A DNA stretch of 56,715 nucleotides, from NCBI GenBank assembly GCA_015069185.1, contig SVJB01000011.1, forward strand, positions 1 through 56,715. The letters are read 5' to 3'. Shown here in pieces: positions 18,991-27,713 of the stretch. Each line of letters begins with the position of its first letter. Position 1 is the stretch's first letter. The notes under the pieces are model-generated. The model searched no databases, was not told where the DNA came from, and worked only from the letters and a program-made list of their open reading frames with translations. This DNA comes from Oscillospiraceae bacterium (GTDB taxonomy: Bacteria; Bacillota; Clostridia; UBA1212; UBA1255). Both the position numbers and the translations under genes were made by a program.

Positions 18991-19023
18991 AAAATCCTCC
19001 TATTTATTTTTTTCGTAACCATA

Positions 19024-20550
19024 TTATGCAATATTGATCTCTGAAACGGTACTCTCACCAAATGTGTTTCTTGTCTGTATATAACAGGTCTTACCTGACC
19101 AATCTGAAGGAATCTCAATACCATCATTGATATTATAGTAAACCCATTCGCCCATATTATCCTGCGTCAAAGATACTCTGTACTCTGTAGGGAACTCATC
19201 CAGGCCTATAAATACTTTGTTGCCCTCAACAGATGCGACAGCAGGAGCTACCGGAGCATGTTTATTCCATTCATTGAGTTCATATAAGTTCTTCTTAACA
19301 TTATCGAATATTAAGAATCCAAAGTCTTCATTAGGCTCAATATGAGTACTGCCATACAAAGAGACACCTTCCTGAGGCTCTGCTTTCCACGCCATTGCGT
19401 AGTTGAAACGATTGATAAGTACTGCCTTCGGTGACATTTCCTTTACATTACGTAAAGTACGTTCAAAGGTAGTCTTGCCATCAATTATATTATTAAGTGT
19501 GTCCCAATTAAAACCGCCTTTATGGACTGAAGCCCATGCTATCATTTGCTCTACACCACCATCAGGGCTGTCCTTATGATATGTTCTGTACTGTCCTACA
19601 CCTGCATCAGGATCTTCCTCTGCCTCAACAAACAGCCACAGCGGAACATTGCCGGGGATAGATCTGGTGCCGTCTTCCTCCAGGGTTGTACTTGCAGTCA
19701 GATATCCGTTACTGAATCTGATATTGAATCTCTCATCATCAAAAGACCACTCTCCGGCCACAAGCTTCTCACGGATAGAACTATCAATAAAGATAACTAC
19801 AAAAGGCTTATCTGCCCTATCTGATCCATCATTGAACTTATAATATGCATTTGGAGTCTGCTGATACAGTGTATACACGTCCTCAAGAACTCTCCGTAAG
19901 CCCTCTTCATTATTACCTTGCAGGCGAACCACACAATATGACTTAGGAGCCTCAAAAGAGGTCTCTACTGACGCAACATTTAATAATACCTCTGTATTCT
20001 TGTATACGCCGAGTGTATACTTATACCAACCGGCACCACTCTCTTTAAGAGCAAATCTATGAGATGTGTAGTTAGTCCAGTCAACAGCTACACCATTGCA
20101 ACCAAGCGCTGACATCCAATACAAATGCTGTCTTGCCGTTTCAGGATCACGTTGATCGTACAATCCCATAAGCGGTGTAGTTGTACGATAATTACCATCT
20201 ACCTTAACTGCTTCCGGATGATTTGGATTAAGTGGCCACCATCCCTTTTGAGGTCTACCATTAGTTGTAGGTCCTGTATCGATATCATACCACATTATAA
20301 AGTCCATAACTCTTCCTCCTTCACTTCTATCAGCAGGGCCGGGAACTTCTGTGGGCTCCGGTGGTATACCCGGATTATCATCTGAAGCAGGCCACAGCAT
20401 AAATACTCCGCCTACGATAAGGGCAAGTGCACAACAAACTGCACAAATACCACATACTCTAGCAGACACCTTAACTTTACTGTATAAAATGAATACCAGT
20501 AGTGTGGCAACCAAAGCTAAAAATACTAACAATAAAATCTTTATTAACAT
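19024..20550 (-). CDS. Membrane-anchored GH71/99-like protein
   Basis: The 508-residue protein has two N-terminal membrane segments (about 2-22 and 33-53), a short Pro-rich linker, then a barrel-like domain with 'MGLYDQRDPETARQHLYWMS' and 'GCNGVAVDWTNYT', the same signature as the lipoprotein at 6832-8682. A beta-sandwich follows at the C-terminus. Relatives are glycan-processing enzymes of the GH71/GH99-like group, often endo-acting. It probably works outside the membrane with the ConA-like and six-hairpin proteins encoded downstream. The ribosome site is GGGAG; no strong promoter is evident, although a TTGAAA sits in a suitable position. Confidence 0.7.
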   Translation of the reverse strand: MLIKILLLVFLALVATLLVFILYSKVKVSARVCGICAVCCALALIVGGVFMLWPASDDNPGIPPEPTEVPGPADRSEGGRVMDFIMWYDIDTGPTTNGRPQKGWWPLNPNHPEAVKVDGNYRTTTPLMGLYDQRDPETARQHLYWMSALGCNGVAVDWTNYTSHRFALKESGAGWYKYTLGVYKNTEVLLNVASVETSFEAPKSYCVVRLQGNNEEGLRRVLEDVYTLYQQTPNAYYKFNDGSDRADKPFVVIFIDSSIREKLVAGEWSFDDERFNIRFSNGYLTASTTLEEDGTRSIPGNVPLWLFVEAEEDPDAGVGQYRTYHKDSPDGGVEQMIAWASVHKGGFNWDTLNNIIDGKTTFERTLRNVKEMSPKAVLINRFNYAMAWKAEPQEGVSLYGSTHIEPNEDFGFLIFDNVKKNLYELNEWNKHAPVAPAVASVEGNKVFIGLDEFPTEYRVSLTQDNMGEWVYYNINDGIEIPSDWSGKTCYIQTRNTFGESTVSEINIA

Positions 20551-20670
20551 TTACGTTGCACTCCCTATGTTAAAAATAATATATCTTATATTAGTCTGTA
20601 CATGCTTTTTTTCAAATAGAAAAAAACGATATCTTTTTGTACTATTCATATATTATTAATAAACTTTATA

Positions 20671-20711
20671 AAAAAACGCCACAGATAAATTTGAAATGAA
20701 ATCCTGCGGCG
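20671..20711 (-). terminator. Rho-independent terminator after the solute-binding lipoprotein
   Basis: Minus-strand CGCCGCAG (20704-20711) pairs with CUGUGGCG (20677-20684) over 8 bp, including one G-U, and is followed by a run of six U. It lies 13 bases after the stop of the gene at 20725. Confidence 0.82.
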
Positions 20712-20724
20712 CCCTGGCACAATT

Positions 20725-22446
20725 TTATTTCATTTTCACATTGGTAATATGCCGTAGCCATGTAGTGTAGTCAGACAGTACCACAGGCATGCTCTCTGCC
20801 ATTATCCGTTCTTTACTAAAGACCAACTTATAGCCGGTTGCCGCTCTCACTCCCAGCGTATCAGTCTCGATTAGGCTATCATACCCCTCTTGTCCTTCAA
20901 AGGCCATACAAACATCATAAGTGCCATCAATTATTCCTGATACAGGATTTGTATATTTCTCGCTCTCGGCACTGTTAAGATACATCAGAATGGTCTTCAC
21001 CTCAAACGCTTTATCACCTGTATAAAATAGATTATCAGTCAGGCGTATCATGCCGTCTGCAGTCTGTTCGTATTTGTAGGGGCCCGCACCCAGAGGATAT
21101 TTATCGCATTTACGTATCTGACTTATATCTCCTTTGGAGAAACCAAAACTGCCCTTTTCAAAGTCGTACATTTGTTCATTTCCGTAGTATTCCATAGGCA
21201 TTATGGGAAAAACAAAATACAGCCAGTCAATAACACTGTAGCTATCTAAAATTAATTCCATTGTATATGTGCCGAGTTTATTAATACCTGTAATGCTGTT
21301 GTTAGTATCTGTAATCTCGCCATTCTGACGCGCCTGGCGTATCGCAAACTCTTCTGTAAATATGTTTGTAAAACTGATCTCTTCATACATGTTCTCCAGA
21401 CCATTCAGATCATATCCGTACTGAGCCTTCATGCATGCGATAAAATCTTCCTCTCCCGGTAACTCCACATCCATATCATACTCTCTCTGACAAACATCCA
21501 TCAGGGTACCGTCTTCCGTTACATACGCCAGACCACATCTATACATAGCAAGAGGAATGCCGGATAGTAGATTAGTATCATCTGTACGATCTGAATTGAT
21601 GTGGTCCACAATTCTATTCATATACGTCCTGCAGGCCACTTCAAAGTCAACTTTCCAGAAACTGTCAAATTGCTCTTCTGTGAAAAGCTCTGCATACGGC
21701 CCCAGATCTTCCGTCTCAGGATCAACAGTCACAATATTTGAGACTACTTGCGAATACTTTGTATAGATCTCCTGATTATAGCCATAGCGATATTCATCAA
21801 AACCGGTTATAGGTAACGTACCAAACAGATATTGTCCATCATATGAAATATCGCACATTACATACATGTTGAATATAAGGTCGTCTATGTCCAGTTTCTT
21901 GCCCTCAGCAGTAAATAGATCCTCTTTGAGCGTGATTCTATATACAGTCTTGCCTTCATATCTTTGTGGGAGTGTAGCTCCCGGAGTAGCCTCTGGGGTT
22001 GCTTCCGGAGTTGCTTCCGGGGATTCGCTAAGCGTAGCCTCAGGGGTTGCTTCCTGAGATTCGCCAGGCGTAACCTCAGTAGTCGTCTCGGGAGTCGCAG
22101 TCTCACGTGGGATCTCGGTTGGTATAGAAGGTACTGTTATCAGCTCTATCGTCGCCACACTATTGCTGTACTTAGTCTGCGTCTGAACAAAATCATCAAC
22201 ATCCATAAGGAATACTTGTGTCAGATTTACAATATCCATATCAACATTTGTAGTAGTATCTGCAAAGAAAGGATTCAACGTGGTGAAATGTTCGCTATAC
22301 CCTATTATCATTGTATCAACACTCAGGTCCATAGGCGTAGCTATAGGCTGCCCAGGGGCATTATTCAGGCTGCACCCTGTAGCAATCATTACTACTGCCA
22401 ATAAAAATGCTATATATACAAACACCTTATTCTTGTGGTTGGTCAT
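20725..22446 (-). CDS. Extracellular solute-binding lipoprotein (SBP family 5), C-terminally short
   Basis: The 573-residue lipoprotein has its lipobox ending at Cys25. The family 5 (oligopeptide/nickel/sugar) pattern is visible: 'YSEHFTTLNPFFADTT' near the start, 'GAGPYKYEQ' at about 475 and 'SGIIDGTYDVCMAF' at about 515. In usual members these last motifs lie near the middle, with some 300 residues after them; here the protein stops within about 60, ahead of a strong terminator. A repeat-rich insert (EATPEATP-like, about 120-155) lengthens the N-terminal lobe. No permease or ATPase genes are adjacent. It may be a truncated or repurposed binding protein. Confidence 0.72.
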   Translation of the reverse strand: MTNHKNKVFVYIAFLLAVVMIATGCSLNNAPGQPIATPMDLSVDTMIIGYSEHFTTLNPFFADTTTNVDMDIVNLTQVFLMDVDDFVQTQTKYSNSVATIELITVPSIPTEIPRETATPETTTEVTPGESQEATPEATLSESPEATPEATPEATPGATLPQRYEGKTVYRITLKEDLFTAEGKKLDIDDLIFNMYVMCDISYDGQYLFGTLPITGFDEYRYGYNQEIYTKYSQVVSNIVTVDPETEDLGPYAELFTEEQFDSFWKVDFEVACRTYMNRIVDHINSDRTDDTNLLSGIPLAMYRCGLAYVTEDGTLMDVCQREYDMDVELPGEEDFIACMKAQYGYDLNGLENMYEEISFTNIFTEEFAIRQARQNGEITDTNNSITGINKLGTYTMELILDSYSVIDWLYFVFPIMPMEYYGNEQMYDFEKGSFGFSKGDISQIRKCDKYPLGAGPYKYEQTADGMIRLTDNLFYTGDKAFEVKTILMYLNSAESEKYTNPVSGIIDGTYDVCMAFEGQEGYDSLIETDTLGVRAATGYKLVFSKERIMAESMPVVLSDYTTWLRHITNVKMK

Positions 22447-22487
22447 GTGTGATTAAAAGCCTCCCGTAAAAGACATGTTATGTTGGT

Positions 22488-22516
22488 ATAATATAAAAAA
22501 CAATGGTGAAAGTCAA
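22488..22516 (-). promoter_or_regulatory. Promoter of the solute-binding lipoprotein gene
   Basis: Minus-strand TTGACT (22511-22516) and TATTAT (22488-22493) lie 17 bases apart, about 42 bases upstream of the ATG, with a GGGAGG ribosome site between. Confidence 0.72.
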
Positions 22517-22541
22517 ATAAATAATAGATATACAAACATCA

Positions 22542-22580
22542 TAAAAACGAAAAGAACTTCCGTCGTATAACCGGAAGTTC
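22542..22580 (-). terminator. Rho-independent terminator downstream of the small secreted protein
   Basis: A perfect 9-bp stem (GAACTTCCG / CGGAAGTTC, 9-base loop at 22554-22580) is followed on the minus strand by TTTTCGTTTTT. It lies about 110 bases beyond the stop at 22689. The stretch between (22581-22688) also holds a TATAAT and small hairpins and could encode a short RNA. Confidence 0.8.
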
Positions 22581-22688
22581 CCTCGGCCCCGTAGGACTAC
22601 TTGTAGCTATGTGTTTTTTTAAAAATTTATATAACCTGTTATACGCAGATTATACCGTGTTAATAAGATTGTCTGCTGTGAGACGCTC

Positions 22689-23120
22689 TTAGTTTGAGGG
22701 GTAAGGACATTGACTATAGTCCTCTAAGTTTTCTTCGTCGTAGCTGTACTGGCTGCCGTACGCTTTGATCCAGAATGTTGCCATGTAGTATGCACCATAA
22801 GTAGCTTCGAATTCACCGTAAATATCAAGAGAATTTATGACACTAGAGTCTAACCACATACCGATCCTAACCCATTCGTCATATTCTTCATCGTATTCAT
22901 ATAAGGTTAATCTACCCTCCGCATATATGCAATCTGGATAAAATTCACAACTAGCATATACACCGCCATCAAGTCCATCAAAGCCAATATTAAATGTTAT
23001 CATATGAATATATGACCACTGAAGTGATTGCTCTGCAGCAAAGGCATTAAAGGGGGATGCCAAGGCTGATATGGTAATCATTAATATAAGTAATACTGTT
23101 ATAATTTTTTTCATTTTCAT
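22689..23120 (-). CDS. Small secreted protein of unknown family
   Basis: The 143-residue protein has a clear signal peptide (cleavage near AFA-AE, about residue 28). The mature part is acidic and aromatic, predicted all-beta, with two adjacent Tyr/Glu/Asp stretches ('LYEYDEEYDEWVRIG') and a C-terminal 'YSYDEENLEDYSQ'. Three cysteines are visible in the mature part. It lies 110 bases downstream of the anti-sigma factor gene and may be under the control of the sigma factor encoded there. I do not recognise the family. A GGAGG ribosome site lies 13 bases before the ATG. Confidence 0.72.
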   Translation of the reverse strand: MKMKKIITVLLILMITISALASPFNAFAAEQSLQWSYIHMITFNIGFDGLDGGVYASCEFYPDCIYAEGRLTLYEYDEEYDEWVRIGMWLDSSVINSLDIYGEFEATYGAYYMATFWIKAYGSQYSYDEENLEDYSQCPYPSN

Positions 23121-23230
23121 AAGTTATCCACAACCTCCAAAAAAAATACCCTACACTATATATAACTTTGAAAAATTCATTTTGTCTCAAAAATTTTGGC
23201 ATTTTTTAAAATTTAATAGTTTGTTCATAT

Positions 23231-23944
23231 TTATTGGACACTTTCTGCCAGTTTTATTATGTCATATTCCTTACTATTACATATTATTGTATATATGTAG
23301 TTACCATCTGACCAACAAAGACTGTCTGCTCCTTTTTCCGTCTTAAATTTTCTAGCTTCTGTATTATTAACATATACAGTTAAAGCATCTACATCAACAT
23401 TATCAAACAAAACCTCATTTTCTCCAAATGTTTCTTGTACTAAAGAAAAAATATTAACTCCGTTCTTAAAGTATTTGATTTTGTGCATTTGTTTATTATT
23501 TAACGCCACTTCCTCCACCACACCATCCGGCAAGTCAGTTATATGTTTTACCTCTTCAATTGACGTAGGCCGAGCTGGCACTTCATCAGTAGGTACCGGA
23601 GTAGCACCGGCGTCTCCGAAACCAACCTTAACATAATCATCAAAGAAGTCTACAACAGCGTCCAGCACAGCCGTTCTGAGAGCAGATACACTCATGACAG
23701 TAATAAAAGCCATTGATAATATTATCAGTAACGCAATAGCAGCACTGCGAGCCACTTTCTTAAATACACGAGCTACAGTCTTTGATTTATAACGGCGGAG
23801 AATCTTTCTTTTCCTGGCATAGAAGCGTTTACTGAACGTTACATCCGTAGACTTGGGGTTATTAAATTTTTCTACCTCTTCCATACCACATTTCTTAACG
23901 GCAATAAATAACATAGCATCTAATTTATCATATTTCTCATTCAT
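23231..23944 (-). CDS. Membrane anti-sigma factor-like protein (DUF4367 type)
   Basis: The 237-residue protein has a cytoplasmic basic N-terminal part, one membrane segment (about 67-87), a Pro/Thr linker, and an extracytoplasmic domain ending 'SLCWSDGNYIYTIICNS', typical of DUF4367 domains found on anti-sigma factors. It overlaps the sigma factor gene by 8 bases, and its GGGGAGGGG ribosome site lies within the last sigma codons, so the two are translationally coupled. It likely holds the sigma factor at the membrane until an envelope signal releases it. Confidence 0.82.
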   Translation of the reverse strand: MNEKYDKLDAMLFIAVKKCGMEEVEKFNNPKSTDVTFSKRFYARKRKILRRYKSKTVARVFKKVARSAAIALLIILSMAFITVMSVSALRTAVLDAVVDFFDDYVKVGFGDAGATPVPTDEVPARPTSIEEVKHITDLPDGVVEEVALNNKQMHKIKYFKNGVNIFSLVQETFGENEVLFDNVDVDALTVYVNNTEARKFKTEKGADSLCWSDGNYIYTIICNSKEYDIIKLAESVQ

Positions 23945-24518
23945 ATAAATCTTCCCCTCCCCATTCCAGCATTTTCTCTCTGGCTCTTTGGATTCGTGAG
24001 CGTACAGTGGATTCTGTAATATTGAGCTTCTTTGCTATTTCATCATTAGAGAAATTATAACCATATTTTAACATAATAACTTCAAAATATTTATCTTCCA
24101 GACTATCAACCGCTTCCATAAGTAAATCACTGGTTGTTTCCCTTAGAACAATGTTTTCAGGATTATATTTATCATCACTAATAGCAAGTACTCCTGATTC
24201 ATCTTCGTCCTCATCTTCATCAACATATAATGAGACTGTATTTATGTGGTCTTTCTTCCTGTAGGCGTATTTAGTACGGGCATAATTCTTAGCATAAATA
24301 GTCATTAGCTTAATACGATCTATTTCATCTGCTGATCTAAACTGATCCAGATGTTCTATAATCCGTACAAATACATCATTCACACACTCTTCCGATGCAT
24401 CGTTATCTTTGAGAATCTCATAGGCATACTGATACAGCCTATGTGAGTATATGTCGTACATTTCCTCAACAAACGCTCTGTCGTTTTCATCTCTAATGTT
24501 CATTATAATTAACAACAT
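23937..24518 (-). CDS. ECF-type RNA polymerase sigma factor
   Basis: The 193-residue protein has a sigma region 2 (about 14-80, 'YAYEILKDNDASEECVNDVF') and a region 4 helix-turn-helix (about 135-185, 'YGYNFSNDEIAKKLNITEST', 'RSRIQRAREKML'). The linker is unusually acidic, with a DEDEDEDE run at about 99-106. It is coupled to the downstream anti-sigma factor gene. The likely target set includes its own operon and possibly the small secreted protein gene. A TTGGAGGATAGCAAATA leader gives a strong start at 24518; the same GGAGGATAGCAAAT string precedes the phosphatase gene at 4305. Confidence 0.88.
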   Translation of the reverse strand: MLLIIMNIRDENDRAFVEEMYDIYSHRLYQYAYEILKDNDASEECVNDVFVRIIEHLDQFRSADEIDRIKLMTIYAKNYARTKYAYRKKDHINTVSLYVDEDEDEDESGVLAISDDKYNPENIVLRETTSDLLMEAVDSLEDKYFEVIMLKYGYNFSNDEIAKKLNITESTVRSRIQRAREKMLEWGGEDLYE

Positions 24519-24610
24519 TATTTGCTATCCTCCAACTGAAAATTCTATTTTAACAAGAATCAAGAGTAAAGAGTCCCTAATTGATTCACAGCCTGTTTAC
24601 AATACAACAA

Positions 24611-24645
24611 ATAAAAATGAAAAGTGTTCATAATAAACACTTTTC
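24611..24645 (-). terminator. Rho-independent terminator after the YhaN-like ATPase
   Basis: A perfect 10-bp stem (GAAAAGTGTT / AACACTTTTC, 7-base loop) is followed on the minus strand by ATTTTTATTTG. It closes the ybaB-to-yhaN run. Confidence 0.75.
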
Positions 24646-24702
24646 ACATCAATTAGATTTTTTAAGGGTTTTTCACAGGTTTTTTCGGTATTTTTTCAGC
24701 AA

Positions 24703-26586
24703 TTACAGGTTAATCACATTAACATTTTCAGGATAATCATCTCTCACACAAGCAGTGATAATAACCTGTGTTTCATTATTTTCAGCAAACCGGGACAATA
24801 CCTCGATAGCACTCAAACGACGAGTTTTATCATACTGTACAAAAGGATCGTCAAATATCACAGGGAAAGCTACTGTATCAGAAGAGATAAGCTTGACCAG
24901 TGCCAGGCGCAGAGCAAGATACATCTGGTCAATAGTGGCACCACTAAAGTATCCTGATGGATACAATCTGCCTGTGCTGTTATCCGGCAAAGAAATCTCA
25001 AAATCTCTGTCTATCTTCATATTTTCATGTCTGCCTTTTGTAATATCATACAATATTGTGCGTGCAGTTTTGGCAAATACAGGACCCAGATCTGACTGCC
25101 ACTTCTCAAAAGATTCAGACAGGACCGTACGAGCCAACTGAAGCGCATCGTATTTACGCTGAAGTATTTCGATCTTCTCGCCGAGACGAGCCGACTCTTC
25201 TTTGAGCACTTCATAATCCTCGTAGCTCTTTACTTGGCGTATCAGTGAGTCAATAGCCGCCTTGGCATATGAAATCTCTTGGGTAAGTTGCTCTACCCTG
25301 GTATGATATTTCTCATCATCCTTAGAACGGCGCTCCAGATTGTCCATGAAGTCCTTAGCCCGGTCATACTCTTGTTCCTGTACCTGCAGGGCTGCCTTGA
25401 TGGCTTCCTCAACATATTCATGATCATCGTCAGAATTCACAACAAGTCCAAGTAAATTTGTCAGATTTTCCTCCTCAGAGGCTAGCTCACGATTCAGATT
25501 GCGCAGTTCTTTGGTGCCGGACAGCATTGTCACAAGGTAGAGCACGATAATCAAAGCAAGCACTCCCGCTACGGCAATGTACGCAATCGAAGAATAATCC
25601 AATAACTTCTTATATAGATCAAGCTGGTTGAAAAAGGATATTTTCATTACATAATCTCTGAAGTATATGCCTGCAGCGATAGCTACAGATGCAAGAAAAA
25701 TGAACATCAAGAAAATATACATAGGAATCTTGTATCTGCGTTGACGTCTCTTCTCCTCATAAATGGACTCATCTAACACATTCACAGAAGTAAGGCTACG
25801 TCTTATCTTCTCGTGTTTGTTCATAATATCCATAGCACTGCGCATGCCGTCATAGGTGTTAGTTGTCTGACTTTGCTCATTCTTGAGCTGTGCCAGCTGG
25901 GCCGACTTCAGCTTATGAATATCGCGCATTTTCTGTATATCATCTTCAAACTTCTCAATACAAGCAATCTCATCGTCAATATTAGCCTTCTGATTACGCG
26001 CGATCTCCAACAAACCTTTGCCACTACGAGGCGCGCTGATATAATCCATAGCTGATTTGAGGCGCTTACTTATAACTGTCTCAGACTGATTCAAATCCTT
26101 ATTTGAAGAATTGTTCAATTGCTCAATAAGGCAGTCCATGTTAGAGCTGTCTATCTCAGGTTTAGAAGAAAGCTGGGGCGCATATACAGTAATATCATAA
26201 GTGGCTGCCGGCATCTCCAGCACCAACTCACCCACAGTCTGTCCCTCCGGGATGGGAATCTGTCGTCCTGTCATATCGTTGTACAGAATAATAGTGTCTC
26301 CACGCTTACTCTCAGCAAAGCGGGCTGTAACACGGTAATAATTACCGGCATGTTCAAACTTCATCCAACCGCCATATCTGGCATTCTCATCCCATGGAGC
26401 ATATCGCTTACGGTCACTCATAGCACCTCTGCCTGATAGTCCATACAAAGCCGCTCTTATAAATGCTACAACTGTAGATTTACCACTCTCATTGTTACCG
26501 GCAAGAACATTGACACCATCCTCAAAATCAAGATGAAGGTTTACGTGTTTGCCGAATCCGTCGATCATAATCTCATTAATTCTCAT
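24703..26586 (-). CDS. YhaN/SbcC-like AAA ATPase with internal membrane segments
   Basis: The 627-residue protein has an N-terminal Walker A 'GNNESGKSTVVAF' (about 31-43), long coiled-coil regions (about 190-260 and 370-500), and a C-terminal ABC-type signature and Walker B, 'FPVIFDDPFVQYD'. Two hydrophobic segments (about 290-310 and 335-358) interrupt the coiled coil, as in B. subtilis YhaN-type proteins. It pairs with the nuclease encoded upstream, overlapping it by 11 bases, as SbcC pairs with SbcD. The probable role is DNA end processing or repair at the membrane. It is shorter than classical SbcC. Confidence 0.85.
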   Translation of the reverse strand: MRINEIMIDGFGKHVNLHLDFEDGVNVLAGNNESGKSTVVAFIRAALYGLSGRGAMSDRKRYAPWDENARYGGWMKFEHAGNYYRVTARFAESKRGDTIILYNDMTGRQIPIPEGQTVGELVLEMPAATYDITVYAPQLSSKPEIDSSNMDCLIEQLNNSSNKDLNQSETVISKRLKSAMDYISAPRSGKGLLEIARNQKANIDDEIACIEKFEDDIQKMRDIHKLKSAQLAQLKNEQSQTTNTYDGMRSAMDIMNKHEKIRRSLTSVNVLDESIYEEKRRQRRYKIPMYIFLMFIFLASVAIAAGIYFRDYVMKISFFNQLDLYKKLLDYSSIAYIAVAGVLALIIVLYLVTMLSGTKELRNLNRELASEEENLTNLLGLVVNSDDDHEYVEEAIKAALQVQEQEYDRAKDFMDNLERRSKDDEKYHTRVEQLTQEISYAKAAIDSLIRQVKSYEDYEVLKEESARLGEKIEILQRKYDALQLARTVLSESFEKWQSDLGPVFAKTARTILYDITKGRHENMKIDRDFEISLPDNSTGRLYPSGYFSGATIDQMYLALRLALVKLISSDTVAFPVIFDDPFVQYDKTRRLSAIEVLSRFAENNETQVIITACVRDDYPENVNVINL

Positions 26587-27712
26587 CGATAATCACATCT
26601 CCTTCAAAAGCATCAAGTCCAAACTGCATAGCTTCCTCAATGAAAGCTACCCTGTCATCATCAATATCGCCTACTGCTTCCATTCGTTCCAGACAATTCT
26701 TGATAAAGAATCCTCTGAGACTATTCTCGCGGGCAAGCATTTGTGTATCCATATATTTCCTGCATTTTGATATAACCTTAATGTAAAAATACTGTTGTGA
26801 CACTGCCCCGGTTATGATAACCGGAGACAGATTAAAATCATCATTTACAGTACCTTTGAGAATAACCTTATAGCTATATTCAAAGTCAGGACATTTCTCT
26901 CGGATCAACTCAGCCACACGCTCGTTAGAGTCACAATCTGTAACATCGATCTCTACTATGCGGCATTTACGCACGGATGTTTCAACAAAAGAAAGATTGA
27001 TCTCTTCTTTTGAGATAGTACCACTCAATATGCCACATTCATCCGGCTCATCAAAACCTCTGCCCTCCGGCACTCCCGGATATGCATAGGTTGTGTTGTC
27101 TGTTTTAATCACACCACTATATTTGTGAACATGTCCCAATGCACAAAAGTCAAAGCCACACTGATCCAGGTCGTCTTTTGTGATGGGATTGTATTTGCTG
27201 CCTGCCTCCAAAGCTGTATGCATCAGCAAAATATTTAATTTACTCTTGTCAAGCTCAGGCAAGCTGCCTCCCTGACGCAGGAGATTCTTTGTCGCAAAAT
27301 GACTACAAAAAGCACCGCCATATATACGGATACTTTCTTCAGATTTTGCAGGAAGCTCCAGCATTTCCAATTCTTTCTTGAAGATACAAACGTTCTCCGG
27401 CCAACTTTCAGTTGCATACGGTGAATCCTCGGTATACGGATCATGGTTGCCCGGTGCGATAACAACATATGTGCCCGGGATAGATGCAAAGGCATCAACC
27501 AGAAACTTAATAGTAGCCACACTTGCTTTGCGCCCATCGAATAAATCTCCGGGTATCAGAAGAAGCTCGGCGCCAATGCGCTTAACTTCGTCGATAGCTT
27601 TTGTAAAAGCCTGTCTTTGCTCCTGATGGCGTATACTTAGGTTAACATCGCTGCGATGAAACATGGAAAACGGTGAATCCAAGTGTGCGTCTGCGCAAAT
27701 AACTACTTTCAT
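26576..27712 (-). CDS. YhaO/SbcD-like DNA repair metallophosphoesterase
   Basis: The 378-residue calcineurin-like phosphoesterase has 'ICADAHLDSPF' (about 4-14), 'IPGDLFDGRKA', 'APGNHDPYTEDS', 'LMHTALE' and 'CALGHVHKYSG', giving the complete metal-binding set. Members cleave DNA ends together with an SMC-like ATPase, encoded next. It starts 1 base after the deacetylase stop. Confidence 0.9.
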   Translation of the reverse strand: MKVVICADAHLDSPFSMFHRSDVNLSIRHQEQRQAFTKAIDEVKRIGAELLLIPGDLFDGRKASVATIKFLVDAFASIPGTYVVIAPGNHDPYTEDSPYATESWPENVCIFKKELEMLELPAKSEESIRIYGGAFCSHFATKNLLRQGGSLPELDKSKLNILLMHTALEAGSKYNPITKDDLDQCGFDFCALGHVHKYSGVIKTDNTTYAYPGVPEGRGFDEPDECGILSGTISKEEINLSFVETSVRKCRIVEIDVTDCDSNERVAELIREKCPDFEYSYKVILKGTVNDDFNLSPVIITGAVSQQYFYIKVISKCRKYMDTQMLARENSLRGFFIKNCLERMEAVGDIDDDRVAFIEEAMQFGLDAFEGDVIIDEN

Positions 27713-27713
27713 T

